Positions 1-10,035 are shown, counted from the stretch's first letter. The stretch: 64,000 bases of DNA from Amaurobius ferox (GCA_951213105.1 OX578140.1:123373649-123437648); one strand, 5' to 3'. Translations and numbers: made by a program. The notes: generated from the sequence alone by a model not told the origin.

Positions 1-11
1 GAGTTTATATA

Positions 12-235
12 GGGTGTATCAGAAGATCATATTTAAAAAGTGTTATACTCACACAGAGGACTAAAGGCATATTTTAGATGAATCAAAGGAGCTTATTTAT
101 GGCATATCAAAAGAGCTTATTCGGGTGTATCAAAAGAGCTTCTTTAGTGTGTATCAAAGCAGCTTATTTAGGGTGTTAAGTGCTTATTTAGTGTATATCA
201 AAATATCTTATTTAGAGCATATCAAAAGAGCTTAT
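12..235. repeat. Minisatellite, unit about 23 bp
   Basis: About nine degenerate head-to-tail units carry the core ATCAAAAGAGCTTATTTAG, with variants such as ATCAAAGCAGCTTATTTAG. One shortened unit lies near 177-200. The array stops where GC-rich SINE-like sequence begins at about 241. No coding potential is seen. Confidence 0.75.
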
Positions 236-240
236 ACACT

Positions 241-317
241 CACGTCCAGGGTCCGACCATTCAACTTGATGCTCTAAGTCCTAGGACGAGCCGGATGGTC
301 TGGGCTTTCGACTCACG
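241..317 (+). repeat. SINE 3'-end fragment
   Basis: A GC-rich stretch ends in GGATGGTCTGGGCTTTCGAC. This tail is shared with the two longer SINE copies in this region (450-705 and 1932-2192) and with 706-787. Only the 3' part of the unit is present, so it is probably a truncated or tandemly joined copy. Confidence 0.5.
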
Positions 318-323
318 TCCAGG

Positions 324-443
324 GCCCAACGGCCATACCGTGCTGAAAACACCAGTTCTCGTTAGATCACCGAAGTCAGGCAGCATCGGGCGCGGTTAGT
401 ACTTGGGTGGAAGACCACCTGGGAACACCGCGTGCTGTTGGCA
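324..443 (+). rRNA. 5S rRNA-like sequence, probable pseudogene or SINE head
   Basis: The stretch resembles eukaryotic 5S rRNA over the expected length of about 120 nt. Recognisable parts are the 5' CCCAACGGCCATACC, the GATCACCGAAGTC block, the internal control region around CAGCATCGGGCGCGG, TTAGTACTTGGGTGG, and the 3' GGGAACACCGCGTG. Several differences from my recollection of 5S sequences (GTTAGATC for GTCCGATC, AAGACCACC for GAGACCGCC) look like C-to-T or G-to-A decay. No T-run terminator follows the 3' end. It is embedded in SINE-type repeats. A relic or a 5S-derived retroposon head is therefore more likely than a working gene. Confidence 0.65.
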
Positions 444-449
444 CATTTC

Positions 450-705
450 GGGCGCGGTAACCCGGTGGTTTGCGCGCTGGATTTGTACGCTGCCACAACT
501 GCCGCCGTATTCATGCGGAGTACAATCACGTTAAACATGTGGGTCCGTAAGTCCTTCCGAGAGGTTGGTGGTAGGGCAAGGAGGGTACGGTCCCTGTGGA
601 TGCCTCCCTCACTGGGTTCCAGTCTAAATTGGGTGGCACTTCCCGGCCGTCCAAACAGTTACCGTACACCTTTCTGGTAGGTCGGACGGTCTGGGTCTCA
701 ACAAC
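450..705 (+). repeat. tRNA-headed SINE, copy 1
   Basis: This copy is nearly identical over about 250 bp to the inverted copy at 1932-2192. The 5' part has an A-box-like TAACCCGGTGGTTTGCGCG, and the 3' end is GACGGTCTGGGTCTCAACAA. The two copies lie in opposite orientation 1.2 kb apart. The open frames that appear on both strands of these copies come from the repeat and are not genes. Confidence 0.65.
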
Positions 706-860
706 TCACGTCCAGGGCTTATCTTCCCGGACGTCCAAATTGTTAATCATGTCTTCGGATGAGTTGGACGGTCTGGGTTTTTGACTTATGCCCAGGACGT
801 GAGCACGGCAGCTCAGTGGTTAGCGCACGGGAATCACTCAGTGGTTAGGCAACTAAACAT
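706..860 (+). repeat. SINE 3' fragment followed by tRNA-like A-box motifs
   Basis: Bases 706-787 repeat the SINE tail (GGACGGTCTGGGTTTTTGAC). Bases 801-850 contain two tRNA 5'-half-like motifs, GGCAGCTCAGTGGTTAGCGC and CTCAGTGGTTAGGC, which resemble RNA polymerase III A boxes. No complete tRNA fold can be drawn, so I read them as SINE debris. Confidence 0.45.
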
Positions 861-1918
861 TAAAAAAAACTTAAATTAATTCAATTAATCCCTGCTTTAT
901 ATCCCAGGCAATGCTGGGTAGTTTCTGGTTTGATATATATTGTCCTATCCAAAAAACAAAGATTAGCACAATTTTACAGTTTTGCAAAAAGTGCCATATA
1001 TATCTTGGGATTTTAACAATTTTTTTTTATTTCATATGTAATTTTAATTTTGGTGATTTATAATAGGTGATCACAAAGAAATGAACACATCTTCTGCAGA
1101 AGTCTTGCATTCAACTTTTTTACTGGGGGACTTTATTGCACATGCCTACCTAGAATGATTTAAGCCATGCCTTATCATCATTCCTTTTATTTATTTATTT
1201 ATGTAGTTATTGCTTTCGTGAAGAGTATCCAATTTCATTATGAATAAATTTTTCGGAGCAAAGCTCTTTGCATTTAAACTAAGAATTTCACATTTCATGG
1301 TGATTTGGATTGAAACTGATTTGACAATTTAGAAACTCTGTGGTATTATTTTAGTATAGGGTGCTTATTTAGGACCTAGGCAACTCAGGGTAATTCATTC
1401 TAGTTGGAAATAATAGAGTGAAGGATGTTTTGTGTTTGTCCAAGGTCACCAGTGTAGTGCGAAATAACCAACTAACTTGGCTGTGTCGGGGGTTTGATCT
1501 CGGGCTCAAACCGTGGGTCGGCTAGTATCATAGCAATAAATTAAAGACATTTCCAGTTTAAAGCATTTGGTTGATTGATAAAATAGCCCCCACAGCTCCT
1601 TTAGCGCAAAGCACCAGGTTACAATTCTATTCCGTTTTCATCGCCAATCCGGTAGTCCACAAATTTCTGATATCCAGTCAACACGCGGCTTTTATGGATT
1701 CTGCATTTTAATGAGATATAGGTATTTCATCAGATCTTTTTCAATCGGATTTGTTGAATATTTTTGTTGACTATCTATCTTCCATTTTCATTAAAAATTC
1801 CATATGTAATTTTCGTATTTATACATTTATTGAATATTTTCTGTAGATTTAATTGGATTGCAGTTTTCCAATGATATATGGTACATGGCAAATGGATTTG
1901 TGCAAATGTTTTAGAAAT
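861..1918. other. AT-rich spacer without a gene
   Basis: I see no coding exon, RNA gene or bounded repeat. A GC-richer patch at about 1440-1550 contains GGGTTTGATCTCGGGC, which could be degraded SINE sequence, but no boundaries are visible. Confidence 0.5.
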
Positions 1919-1931
1919 CGTGTTCCGGTGT

Positions 1932-2192
1932 TGTTATTGTTGAGACCCAGACCGTCTGACCTACCAGAAAGGTGTAAGGTAACTGTTTGGACGGCCGGGA
2001 AGTGCCACCCAATTTAGATCGGAACCCAGTGGGGGAGACATCCACAGGGACCGTACCCTCCTTCCCTTACCACCAACCTCTCGGAAGGACTTACGGACCC
2101 ACATATTTAATGTGATCGTACTCCGCATGAACACAGCGGCAGTTGTGGCAGCGTGCAAATCCAACGCGCAAACCACCGGGCTAACGCGCCTA
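1932..2192 (-). repeat. tRNA-headed SINE, copy 2, with perfect 13-bp target duplication
   Basis: The sequence CGTGTTCCGGTGT occurs at 1919-1931 and again at 2193-2205, directly abutting the repeat. This is the expected footprint of target-primed retroposition. Read on the minus strand, the element starts with an A-box-like TTAGCCCGGTGGTTTG and ends in GGTCTGGGTCTC plus a short A-rich tail (AACAATAACA). It is 261 bp long and matches copy 1 closely. Confidence 0.8.
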
Positions 2193-2205
2193 CGTGTTCC
2201 GGTGT

Positions 2206-2384
2206 GGAATGTTTAGAAAATGTGTTCCAGTGGGGGAATGTACGTGTATGTTCAAGAAAATGTATTTGTGTCGATGTAAGTGAAAATGTGGATATAAGCG
2301 CATTTACATAAAGGTTAGTTCTTTTATTTATTCATCCCATATTTTGAAATTGGCCTTTGTATTTTCCTGTGTTCTTAAAATGGT
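2206..2384. other. AT-rich spacer
   Basis: No feature is recognised between the SINE and the satellite. Confidence 0.4.
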
Positions 2385-2745
2385 TCTTTTAAGTACTGTT
2401 TTTTCTTAAATTTTGTTAAAGTGCAATCATTTTCCAAAGTACTATTTCTTTTTCTCAAATTTCGTTAAAGTACAATCTTTTTTTAAGTATGTCTTTTTCT
2501 TGAATTTCGTTAAAGTATGATCTGTTTTGTATCTCTTTTCTTGAATTTTATTAAAGTGCAATTTTTTTCGAAGTATTGTTTTTCTTGAACTTTATTAAAG
2601 TACAATTTTTTTTTCAAAGTATCGTTGTTTCTTAAATTTTGTCAAACTCCAATTATTTTTCTAAGTATTGTTTTTCTTAAATTTTGTTAAAGTGCAACCT
2701 TTTCCTAAGTATCCTTTTTCTTAAATTTAGTCAGATCATCCTTTT
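2385..2745. repeat. Satellite, unit about 60 bp
   Basis: About six degenerate units carry the core TTTCTTAAATTTTGTTAAAG followed by TGCAATC and a T-rich stretch ending in AAGTA. The units vary in T-run length and point substitutions. No boundaries with target duplications were found. Confidence 0.7.
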
Positions 2746-3434
2746 AATATATTTCTTTAAAGTCCTTTTAAAATTTTCGAAGTTTCGAATTATAAGTTTT
2801 TAAAATTGATTTAAAATCACAAAATATTTTAAGTGTCGTGTGTTTCAATATGTTTTTTAAAATTTTAAAAGTTTTTTATTCTGCAATTACATGCGCAAGT
2901 TACGCAATATTTTTAGAATGCACAAAAATCTTATTTTGTAATCTTTTTATGAGTGTTATTCACTTTTATTCAAATTGAATTCCACTATCATTTACATTCA
3001 AAATTCCAGTTCATAAAACTGTTGAATACGTCACTTTGGTAGGAGGAGCCTATTTTAAAACACGGGAATTTACGTAACTTGAGTGGGGAGGAGTCAATTT
3101 CAAAACACTGAGAAACGCACCAACTTGGTGCACTTTTGTACTTAGAAAAAAGAGTGGTGGTGGTGGGGGGGGGGGTCTATTCTATCGATCTACCAAACAT
3201 ATTTAATACTACTTTATAAGCATTCTCTTATGAACGTCATTAGCGAAATTTAAAATTTCAATATTTATGCATTTGCTTGAAAATTCACAGAAAACCAAAT
3301 AATATAGTAATAATTTTTTGTTTGTTAGAATGCAAAGAGATATGCCCATATTTTTGCAAAAGTATTAAATTGCCCGTATTTTCTATTTTTGGATGTGATG
3401 AAATAGGAATCAGGTACTTTAAAAAATGCATATT
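2746..3434. other. AT-rich non-coding stretch
   Basis: No exon or RNA gene is seen. A run of G residues near 3160-3173 follows TGGTGGTGG. Two short related motifs near 3040 and 3090 (AGGAGGAGCC and GGAGGAGTC before AAAACAC) suggest a small local duplication. Confidence 0.35.
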
Positions 3435-3610
3435 TCGATGTATTTAAAAATAAATACATAAATATAAAGGAATTGTCCTACAGATTAAGTTCAAAGATTA
3501 TTGGGAAGAATGCTCTCCGATTCTTTTTTATAATGTTGCGATGGAAACGCTGTGATAATATTTTCGATCACTATGAACTGATTTGTGTGAATATCACTCA
3601 AAATAGTGCT
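3435..3610 (+). repeat. Dispersed repeat shared with 57905-58090
   Basis: The two stretches match with substitutions in the same orientation. Shared parts include AAAGGAATT, ATTGGGAAGAATGCTCT, GATGGAAAC and GAACTGATTTGTGTGAA. They are 54 kb apart, on either side of the gene body. The family was not recognised. Confidence 0.5.
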
Positions 3611-4213
3611 TCAACATAAATAAAAAATCGCCCCCTCGGAGGTATGTCTGAAAGAAACACCGAGTTCAACATATTCGGGGTTTGGACAGACAATTTATCT
3701 CAGAGTTTATCTACCATATTGAAAATCTATTATTTTGACCACTCGGCATGGCAAGTCTGTACTAAATATATATACAAGTAACTGAGAACATTTAACAAAA
3801 ACAAGGTACTGAATTTTGTACTATTTACCATATCACAGAAATTTATTTACAAAACTTACCACACTTATTTTTAAAAACTCATGCATCTAAATTAATGTTG
3901 CCACTTTAGAATCGCGAAAAAGAAGGATGAAACATGAAAAACATGGACCTTTTCAACCATACGCGCTTTTGAATCGTCCGATTGTTTTCTTGAAAAACCG
4001 ATTCACTATATTCGATAAATGTTTACATTTCACGTGATGGCTGATGAGCTAGCTGTCTGCCAGATGGAATCAACGGCATTATCTTTTATCTTGAAATTGA
4101 TAATATTAGTGCGATTTAATTATTAATTTAGTCGCAAAGCAGTAATTTACTCATTTCTGAACAACCTCAAATTCACTTTGATTTCTACTGTACTTTCTTT
4201 TCGAGCTCTTACG
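3611..4213 (+). promoter_or_regulatory. Putative 5' flank and 5' UTR of the peptidase gene
   Basis: This is the sequence just upstream of the proposed start codon. A perfect CACGTG E-box lies at 4031-4036, about 180 bp upstream of the ATG. I see no TATA box or initiator I would defend. The start ATG at 4214 has A at -3 and G at +4, a favourable initiation context. Assignment as promoter or UTR rests only on position. Confidence 0.3.
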
Positions 4214-4217
4214 ATGG
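4214..4217 (+). CDS. PGPEP1: Pyroglutamyl-peptidase I, proposed coding exon 1 (start codon plus one base)
   Basis: The next exon must be entered in phase 1 with an upstream base supplying codon 2. ATG-G at 4214-4217, followed at once by the donor GTTAGT (4218-4223), does this exactly: it yields Met-Asp and joins in frame to Asp-Ser-Ser-Lys at 7705. The resulting N terminus has about the same distance to the conserved Thr-Gly-Phe-Gly-Pro-Phe motif as in vertebrate PGPEP1. An alternative start in another exon within the upstream 3.5 kb or beyond cannot be excluded, because a 4-nt coding exon has little signal of its own. Confidence 0.5.
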
Positions 4218-4496
4218 GTTAGTTTGATGTTTATAGTAATTCCTTATGATATTGCATAACGTTATGGTTTTGTTTTTATATTCATTTTTTATGGTATGGT
4301 GACCAAATAATATACTCCAATTTGTGATTAAATGTAGTCATCCCAGAAGCTCAATTGTAATAAATTAGTGACTCTTTTAAAGTTTCTAAATTGAGGTTTC
4401 AAGTATATTTAAAATTCAGTTATATTTTATTTTTGTCTTAATTGCATTATCATGAATAATAAATGCCTAAAAATTATGTGAATTATCAACTTTTGT

Positions 4497-4598
4497 TGGT
4501 TGGTTAGTGTCCCTAACATATTTTATTAAGGAAGAAATGTGCGCATCTTCTGTTTAGTCAAAGACCCGGGGCACCCGAAGGTAGAAGTCTGACTTCTG
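4497..4598 (-). mobile_element. Short (CCAA)n-tailed retroposon with 12-bp target duplication
   Basis: ATCAACTTTTGT occurs at 4485-4496 and 4599-4610, flanking 102 bp. On the + strand the insert opens with TGGTTGGTTAG, so its simple-repeat tail lies at the 3' end of the minus strand, as for a retroposed copy. The same kind of tail is seen at 38343 (+ orientation) and 55703. It is too short to assign to a family. Confidence 0.7.
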
Positions 4599-4776
4599 AT
4601 CAACTTTTGTGGAAAATAAATTAAAAAAATTCCAATGTGGCTCTAAATTTTAAAAGATAAGCAATATTTTATAGCTTATCTTTTTAAAGATTTCAAAGTA
4701 ATCCCTTCATTTGGTTCATTTTGTTGACTGATAGCATGAAGCGTTTCAAAGGAGTATTGCTCTGTCTGTTTACTAA

Positions 4777-4986
4777 AGGGCCAATTACATGTAGCGAATT
4801 CCCTCACTACTTGCCTGTAAATTTACTTGCCACTATAAAACTCTCCCAGTGTAATCGAGTAAGCATGTGAACTTGCTTCACATCCTAGTGAGTAAAATTA
4901 AAGACCTGGCTACTTTGCTTGCTCACTGACTAGTGAGATCAGTTTCAGCTATTTAGCAAGTAGACTCTCCCTGTGTAATTGCTCCT
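4777..4986. mobile_element. MITE with TAA target duplication
   Basis: The 210-bp element is flanked by TAA at 4774-4776 and 4987-4989. Terminal inverted repeats are AGGGCCAATTACA at the left and AGGAGCAATTACA when the right end is reverse-complemented; both continue inward to ACTACTTGC and CTACTTGC. A 3-bp TAA/TTA duplication is typical of the PIF/Harbinger superfamily. No coding sequence is inside, so it would be non-autonomous. Confidence 0.65.
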
Positions 4987-4999
4987 TAATTACTCCTTA

Positions 5000-5689
5000 T
5001 CCAAATACAACATTAATGTTGCTAATCTCTGTGAATAATTGTGTGCATAAGAAAAGAGCACAAATTTTACTCTATTCCTATATTTCCAAAAGTATGGTGT
5101 ACCACCTCGTTGGGTATGGGAGAATGCTATTTAGGATAGCATTCAGCGTGGTCAGGTGATTTAACATTTTTTGGTCGAATCAATGTAACTGTTTAGCCAA
5201 TCCCCTAACTTCTTTTGATGTACCATTGAAAAACACATACACTGTTAGCTGAGTAGCACCACTTAATAGGGTATACAAATGTTTGGGAAACACAGCTCTA
5301 ATTCACTCTTTTAAAATAACTTAATTGATATATTCTTTAATGTTGTTTTTCTTTGCTTGGAAAATTGTGCATTCAAATCTGAAACCACTACAAAATCTAT
5401 TTATAAAAGCAGGAATCGCATGGTTCTGTATTTTTTCTACATTTCCTACTTTTTAAAAATTATTCCTACTTTCTTTTTATTTCCTTCTTTTTCCTACTTT
5501 TACACTTTTGAAAGCTGTATTTTTACTTGTGTGACCAATTGGGTTCGAGAAGTTAATGATGCAATATGTTTGAGGAGTTAATGATGCAATATGCTTGAGT
5601 TAATGATGTAATGTATGAAACAAAGTAAAGAAAATTGATCTGACAGTCTGCTTTTATGAAAAAGAACTAAAATTTGCAATTTTTCTGTA
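5000..5689. other. Intron 1 sequence, no gene; one small hairpin
   Basis: A perfect 9-bp inverted repeat GAATGCTAT/ATAGCATTC with a 5-nt loop lies at 5122-5144. A 74-codon frame at 5357-5581 consists of biased Phe/Tyr/Ser-rich translation of AT-rich DNA with no recognisable domain. A short direct repeat (GTTAATGATGCAATATG) occurs near 5552 and 5577. Confidence 0.45.
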
Positions 5690-6790
5690 AGGGCGATAAA
5701 ATTCACTATTTTTTAAAAAAAGTGTTATAATTCATAATTTTTGAAAGGGAGCACAAAAATTCATTTTTTAGAAAGTGTGCTAAAATTCGAAATCAATAAA
5801 ACAGTTCTTTCTAGTTTTAACATTTTAAAATAAATTATTACAAATTTCAGCACTTTCAAATAGCGAATTTTGCATTTTAATTTATATTGTGTATTTTAGT
5901 GCTATTAAACAAAATTGGAATTTAAACACTTTTAAATTAGTAAATCGCATATTTTAGCACTTTTAATTAAAATTGCAAATCTTAGTGCGCTATCTAAAAA
6001 GTTATGAATTTTAGCTCTATTCAGATGAAATCGTGCTTTTTAATGTTCTTTCTTAAAAATTATGAATTTTATTGCTATTTAAAAAAATTGCACTTCTTAG
6101 CATTCTTTCTCAAAAATTGAGACTTTTAGTGCTCTTTCTTTTGAGTTTTAGCACTTTATCGAAAAAATCCAAAATTTCTAGGGTTCCACCGAATATTTGG
6201 TTGGTATTCGGTATACTGCCTATTCGGCAGTCAAACTGAATATTCGGTTCAACCGAATACTTTAATATTCGGCCAAACTGAATAGTAAAAAAAATTTAAA
6301 ATATTCGATAATTGGTAAAGCACATTTTTTTATGCAATGAATGAAAGTTATAGTATCATAGTACAAAATTAATTCAAATTGCAAAATTAATTAAATGCAA
6401 ATTAATTAATTGCAAAATTAATTAAATGCAAATAAATTTAGGATGTTAAATGTAAATGCATTTAAAAAAGGCACAAAATAGAAACATTTTCTATTTTAAA
6501 TTGGCATAAAATAGAAATATTACCTTTAAAAAAATTTAATCAAATATTCGGTTTTCGGCTGAACATTCGGTTAGAATTTTAACCGAATATTCGGTATTCG
6601 GTACAACCCTAGAAATTTCAATGTTCTTTCATAAATTTCATAACTTTCACGAATTTTATAAAAATATTCTTTGAATATCACATATTTCATAAAAGTGCTA
6701 TTTTGTAACATTTATGACTTTTTTATAAAGAGTACATATTTTAGCACTTTTTAATAAAAGTCTCAATTTTTAGCAATTTACGTAAAAATT
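5690..6790. repeat. AT-rich degenerate satellite interrupted by a MITE
   Basis: Repeated short blocks of the type TTTTAGCACTTTT, AAAATTGCAAATTTTAG and TTAGTGCTCTTTCTT occur at 5690-6170 and resume at 6620-6790. The interruption coincides exactly with the MITE at 6179-6611. Unit length is irregular, about 45-65 bp. Confidence 0.55.
6179..6611. mobile_element. hAT-type MITE
   Basis: The termini TAGGGTTCCACCGAATATT and (reverse-complemented right end) TAGGGTTGTACCGAATAC form inverted repeats. The flanks AAAATTTC (6171-6178) and GAAATTTC (6612-6619) match at 7 of 8 positions, fitting an 8-bp duplication. The interior is built from repeated ATTCGG motifs near both ends and AT-rich TTAATTAAATGCAAA repeats in the middle. 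It has no coding sequence. hAT assignment is by TIR start and duplication length. Confidence 0.7.
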
Positions 6791-7704
6791 ACGACAATAC
6801 CAAATCTTGCTACTAGTTAGATAACTTTAATTTTAAGTAAGTAAAAGCACACACAAAAAAAAAATTAAGTAACATAATTGAGCACAAATTATTATGCAGC
6901 ACAAGCATATATATATAGCGCATTTAGTCTTTTTGACAATGTTGACAAAGAGGATCTATTCTTGTGTTATGCAGTAATTTGTGCAGCTATATGTTGCTTT
7001 ATTTTTCCTTAACTTTCATTTAATTGCAGTGTCAGTGTTACTTAATAAAATGCAGCACTGCTTCTTCTAGCTTCTGTGCCTTTCACAATATGATTAATAA
7101 TGCTCCCATTTCATATTTATTCCCTTCAGAACCAATTATCACGAGATAATTTTATATACTGTTTTAATCAGATAAAAATGTTAATACTTTATTTCCAGAA
7201 ATTTTCAAAATATTCATTTCCTTGCTTCAAACTGTTACAAAAAGTTTTTATTTATGTAAAGTGACATTCAATATGCCAATTTTCTTGCTACAAATATAAA
7301 ATTTCTTTGCTCTAAGTCAAGTTTTATTGCTCGGAACTCATACAAAATGGGATTTTTGCTGTTTCAAAAGCATGTATGGCTGTGTTAGGCATATTTCAAC
7401 ACTATTTAATGGAGAACATTAATTAAGGAGAGGTGTGGAAATTAAAATTCCTACATTTTTATATTAGAATTCCTATTTTTGTTCCATTTTTTCTTGAAAA
7501 GTTGAGTGCAATTCCTGATGTTATCATAAGCAGCTTTCAAGATTTAATATAAAGTATTATCAATAGAATTAAATACCATTTTAAGTTTTCAGAATATCAA
7601 AATCCTTGCACAACTGCTAAATCAGTCATTTCATGTGCAATAACTTATTCTTTTTTGATATATATATTTTTTAAACAAATTTTAACAATTGTATTTTATT
7701 ACAG
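6791..7704. other. Intron 1, 3' part, no gene
   Basis: AT-rich sequence ends in the acceptor TTTTATTACAG before exon 2 at 7705. No bounded element was recognised. Confidence 0.5.
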
Positions 7705-7737
7705 ATGATTCATCTAAACCAACCGTTCTAGTAACAG
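7705..7737 (+). CDS. PGPEP1: Pyroglutamyl-peptidase I, coding exon 2
   Basis: The 33-nt exon lies between the acceptor TTACAG (ends 7704) and the donor GTATGA (7738-7743). Read in the frame dictated by exon 3 it encodes Asp-Ser-Ser-Lys-Pro-Thr-Val-Leu-Val-Thr and the first base of Gly. Val-Leu-Val-Thr-Gly is the first beta strand and start of the conserved VTGFGPF motif of the C15 family. The ATG at 7705 is out of this frame, so it is not the start codon. Intron 2 that follows is only 117 bp, in sharp contrast to the giant introns 3 and 4. Confidence 0.85.
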
Positions 7738-7854
7738 GTATGAATAATAAATGTTCCAGCTCATCTAAATATTTTAGTATTTTCTTAAAACATCTGTGGA
7801 AGTTAAATTATTCATAATTGTTAATATTATCTTAACACATCTCTATTTAACTAG

Positions 7855-8021
7855 GATTTGGTCCCTTTAGAAATTATACAAAGAATTCAAGTTGGATTAC
7901 TGTACAGGAACTTCCAAAACTCAATATAACTGATTACAATGTAACCATCAAAGAGCTACCAGTTGCATATGATACAGTTACTGAAGTTGTTCCATTATTA
8001 TGGAAAGAATTTAACCCAAAG
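7855..8021 (+). CDS. PGPEP1: Pyroglutamyl-peptidase I, coding exon 3
   Basis: The gene removes N-terminal pyroglutamate from peptides in the cytosol (known for the family). The exon is bounded by the acceptor CTATTTAACTAG and the donor GTAATA. It encodes residues 13-68 of the assembled 197-residue protein: the FGPF loop, then NSSWITVQELPKL, and the VAYDTV stretch that aligns with the VEYQTV region of vertebrate PGPEP1. Phase is 1 on entry and 0 on exit. No signal peptide or membrane segment is present. The following intron runs 39.8 kb to 47802 and carries most of the transposons in this window. There are no stops or frameshifts, so the gene looks intact. Length (197 residues against about 209 in human) is normal for the family. 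Confidence 0.92.
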
Positions 8022-8147
8022 GTAATAGCATTGTTTTTAAAATATGTTCTTTAATGTCAGGGTTGGACTGGGCATGTTTTTCAGCCTAGCCGATTTTAAG
8101 GTAGTGGCCCTTGTTAATCAGTGGTGGGTGAGGTGGTGAACAACATA

Positions 8148-8829
8148 ATAAAAAAGTCTGATGTGGGCAACACATGACTTTCCCTACAGACTGAAATTCA
8201 TTTTCTTATTAAATATTTCATGATGCATTAAATGAAGCTTCATTGTAGAAAATAACATGGGCACTTTCCTGATGTTATATCCAATTTGCATATGTAAGGC
8301 ATCTTTATTTCATTTGACAACTTAATGCCCTTTAAAGTCTTCAGCTCCTTAAATTCCAAAATGCTAAAATACCTTGACAACGGTTCATCCTAGAGTCATG
8401 GAGTTACTCTTATTTGCTTTGCTGTCAAACATTATATGAAGACTAAGCACTTAGTTAATACATTTTAGCATTTTTAGTCAATTTTTTTTTCAACTTTTCA
8501 CATTCTTTGCTGGCCATTTTACATAAAAAGGTCAGTTATATTTTTCTGAATCATGCCAAAATATAATCAGAATCGGGATAACCCGCAAGGGTACATAACT
8601 ACTAAATTTTAAGAAATTTTATTAAATAGTTTTTAACTACAGTGAAAAAAGTCTGCAGTTCCTCAAAATTAAAAAACTTAAATATCTTGAGAATGGTCCA
8701 TCTTAGAGTAAGATGTATTATTTTCATCATCAAAAATTAAACAGAAACCAAGTATTTAATTAATACATTTGTAGTATTTTATTTTAGATCTTGAAGATTT
8801 TTGCGGGCATTTTGCATAAAATGTCAGAT

Positions 8830-8874
<45 letters not shown>

Positions 8875-10035
8875 CGTATCAAAATATAATTAGCACAAAA
8901 GTATCCCACAATTGATTTATCTGTCAAATTTTGTAAAATTTGGTCAGTTAGTTTTTTAGCTAGAATGGATAAATACAATTTTTGCAGGCCATTTCATAAA
9001 AAATGGTAGGTTATTTTTTCCCCGAATCGTCCCAAAATCTAATCAGTACCAGGGCCACAAGTGACTTACCTGCTAAATTTTATGAAATTTGGTCAATTAC
9101 CATATATACTCGCGTATAAGTAAAAAAATTTGGGACAAAATGAGCTTTAAAAAAAGGGGGGGGGGGGTCAACTTATATGCAGAGTCTAAAAAAAAAATCA
9201 CAAGTCTCAGAATTCTTTTTCCTGCGAGGCAATCCATCTGAAAACGATGAGGTAGTAATTATGTGATCATGCACTCAGAATTTCTCAGCACTTCAAAACT
9301 CTCCTGTGAGTCACAGCTCTTCTCCAACTACTAGTGTATCGTCGAGTCATCAAAAATATACATACAACTGTTACATACAACTCGCATGTTTTCGTTAGAT
9401 GTTTATGTTTCGCTTCTCCGATTACAGCTGATCATCTTAGACAAAAATGGCTCTTTTGCAGAGTAGTTAATAACAACTGTGCTGCTTCTAATTGATTCAG
9501 GATTAATGAAAAAATCGGCTCAAATAATGGGCGGAAGCCAGATATTGTTTTGATTGCTTGGTGGGTCAAGGATACTTGGACCAGGGATGCAATACCTGCT
9601 GGAAATGGTTGCGAAATCGTTCAAGAAATGTTGCTTTAGTGATGAATTTGGTGTCATAAATCATAAGCTTGATGGTGGAGTTTTTGTAAATGATGATGAC
9701 AGTAATTTTTATGACAAGGCCATAGATGGGCTTGCTGATATTTAAATGACGTGTTAATGGTTTTTTAAACTGTTTGACGGGTTTGACTTGAACTATATGT
9801 ATTAGACGACTTGCTTGGAATTGGACTTTAAAAGGTTCTGATAAAGTTTTTGTTATGGAAATTAAATTTTATTATTATATATATATATATATATATATAT
9901 ACATTGCACACACCAATGTCATGCTAAAACAGTTTTATTGTGTACTAGGGTACTGTAAACGTCGAAAACTTGAACTGCTATTTTCGACATAATTCCAATA
10001 CTTTCCATGTACATTACTATGCATTGTAAGGAAGG
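8148..10035 (-). repeat. Dispersed element with palindromic end, reverse copy, interrupted by a pogo relic
   Basis: The copy begins at its tail end with the complement of GGAAAGTCATGTGTTGCCCACATCAGA (bases 8155-8190 on +) and ends near 10000 with a TTTCGAC block and an ACTTTCC...GGAAGGT palindrome. Inside are several copies of a ~145-bp unit containing TTTGTAAAATTTGGTCAGTTA-type blocks (near 8530, 8890 and 9060), complementary to units at 10590 and 10740. A run of 38 T lies at 8832-8869. A pogo-type relic interrupts it at about 9105-9900. The family is not recognised and no coding sequence was found. Confidence 0.5.
9105..9900 (+). pseudogene. Relic of a pogo-superfamily transposase, C-terminal part
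   Basis: Two overlapping frames together read like the end of a pogo/Tigger transposase. An upstream frame around 9525-9605 has Trp-Trp-Val-Lys-Asp-Thr-Trp and Ala-Ile-Pro-Ala. After a frameshift the frame at 9554-9745 has EMVAKSFKKCCFSD, the usual C-terminal motif, followed by an acidic tail (VNDDDSNFYDKA). The left edge (ATATATACTCGCGTATAAG near 9108, with a complementary CAACTTATATGC at 9169) looks like a terminal region. The DDE core is absent. The 3' flank is an AT microsatellite at about 9875-9900. It is a dead fragment. Confidence 0.55.

Noticed and set aside
324..443. Functional 5S rRNA gene
   Set aside because: It has several apparent differences from usual 5S, lacks a T-run terminator, and is surrounded by SINE fragments.
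432..2176. Similar 71-82-codon open frames at 432-680 (+) and 1961-2176 (-)
   Set aside because: They lie within the two inverted SINE copies. Similarity is at the DNA level across the whole repeat, and there is no known domain.
7705..7707. ATG at the start of exon 2 as initiation codon
   Set aside because: It is out of frame with the conserved VLVTGFGPF reading, and it sits directly after a splice acceptor.
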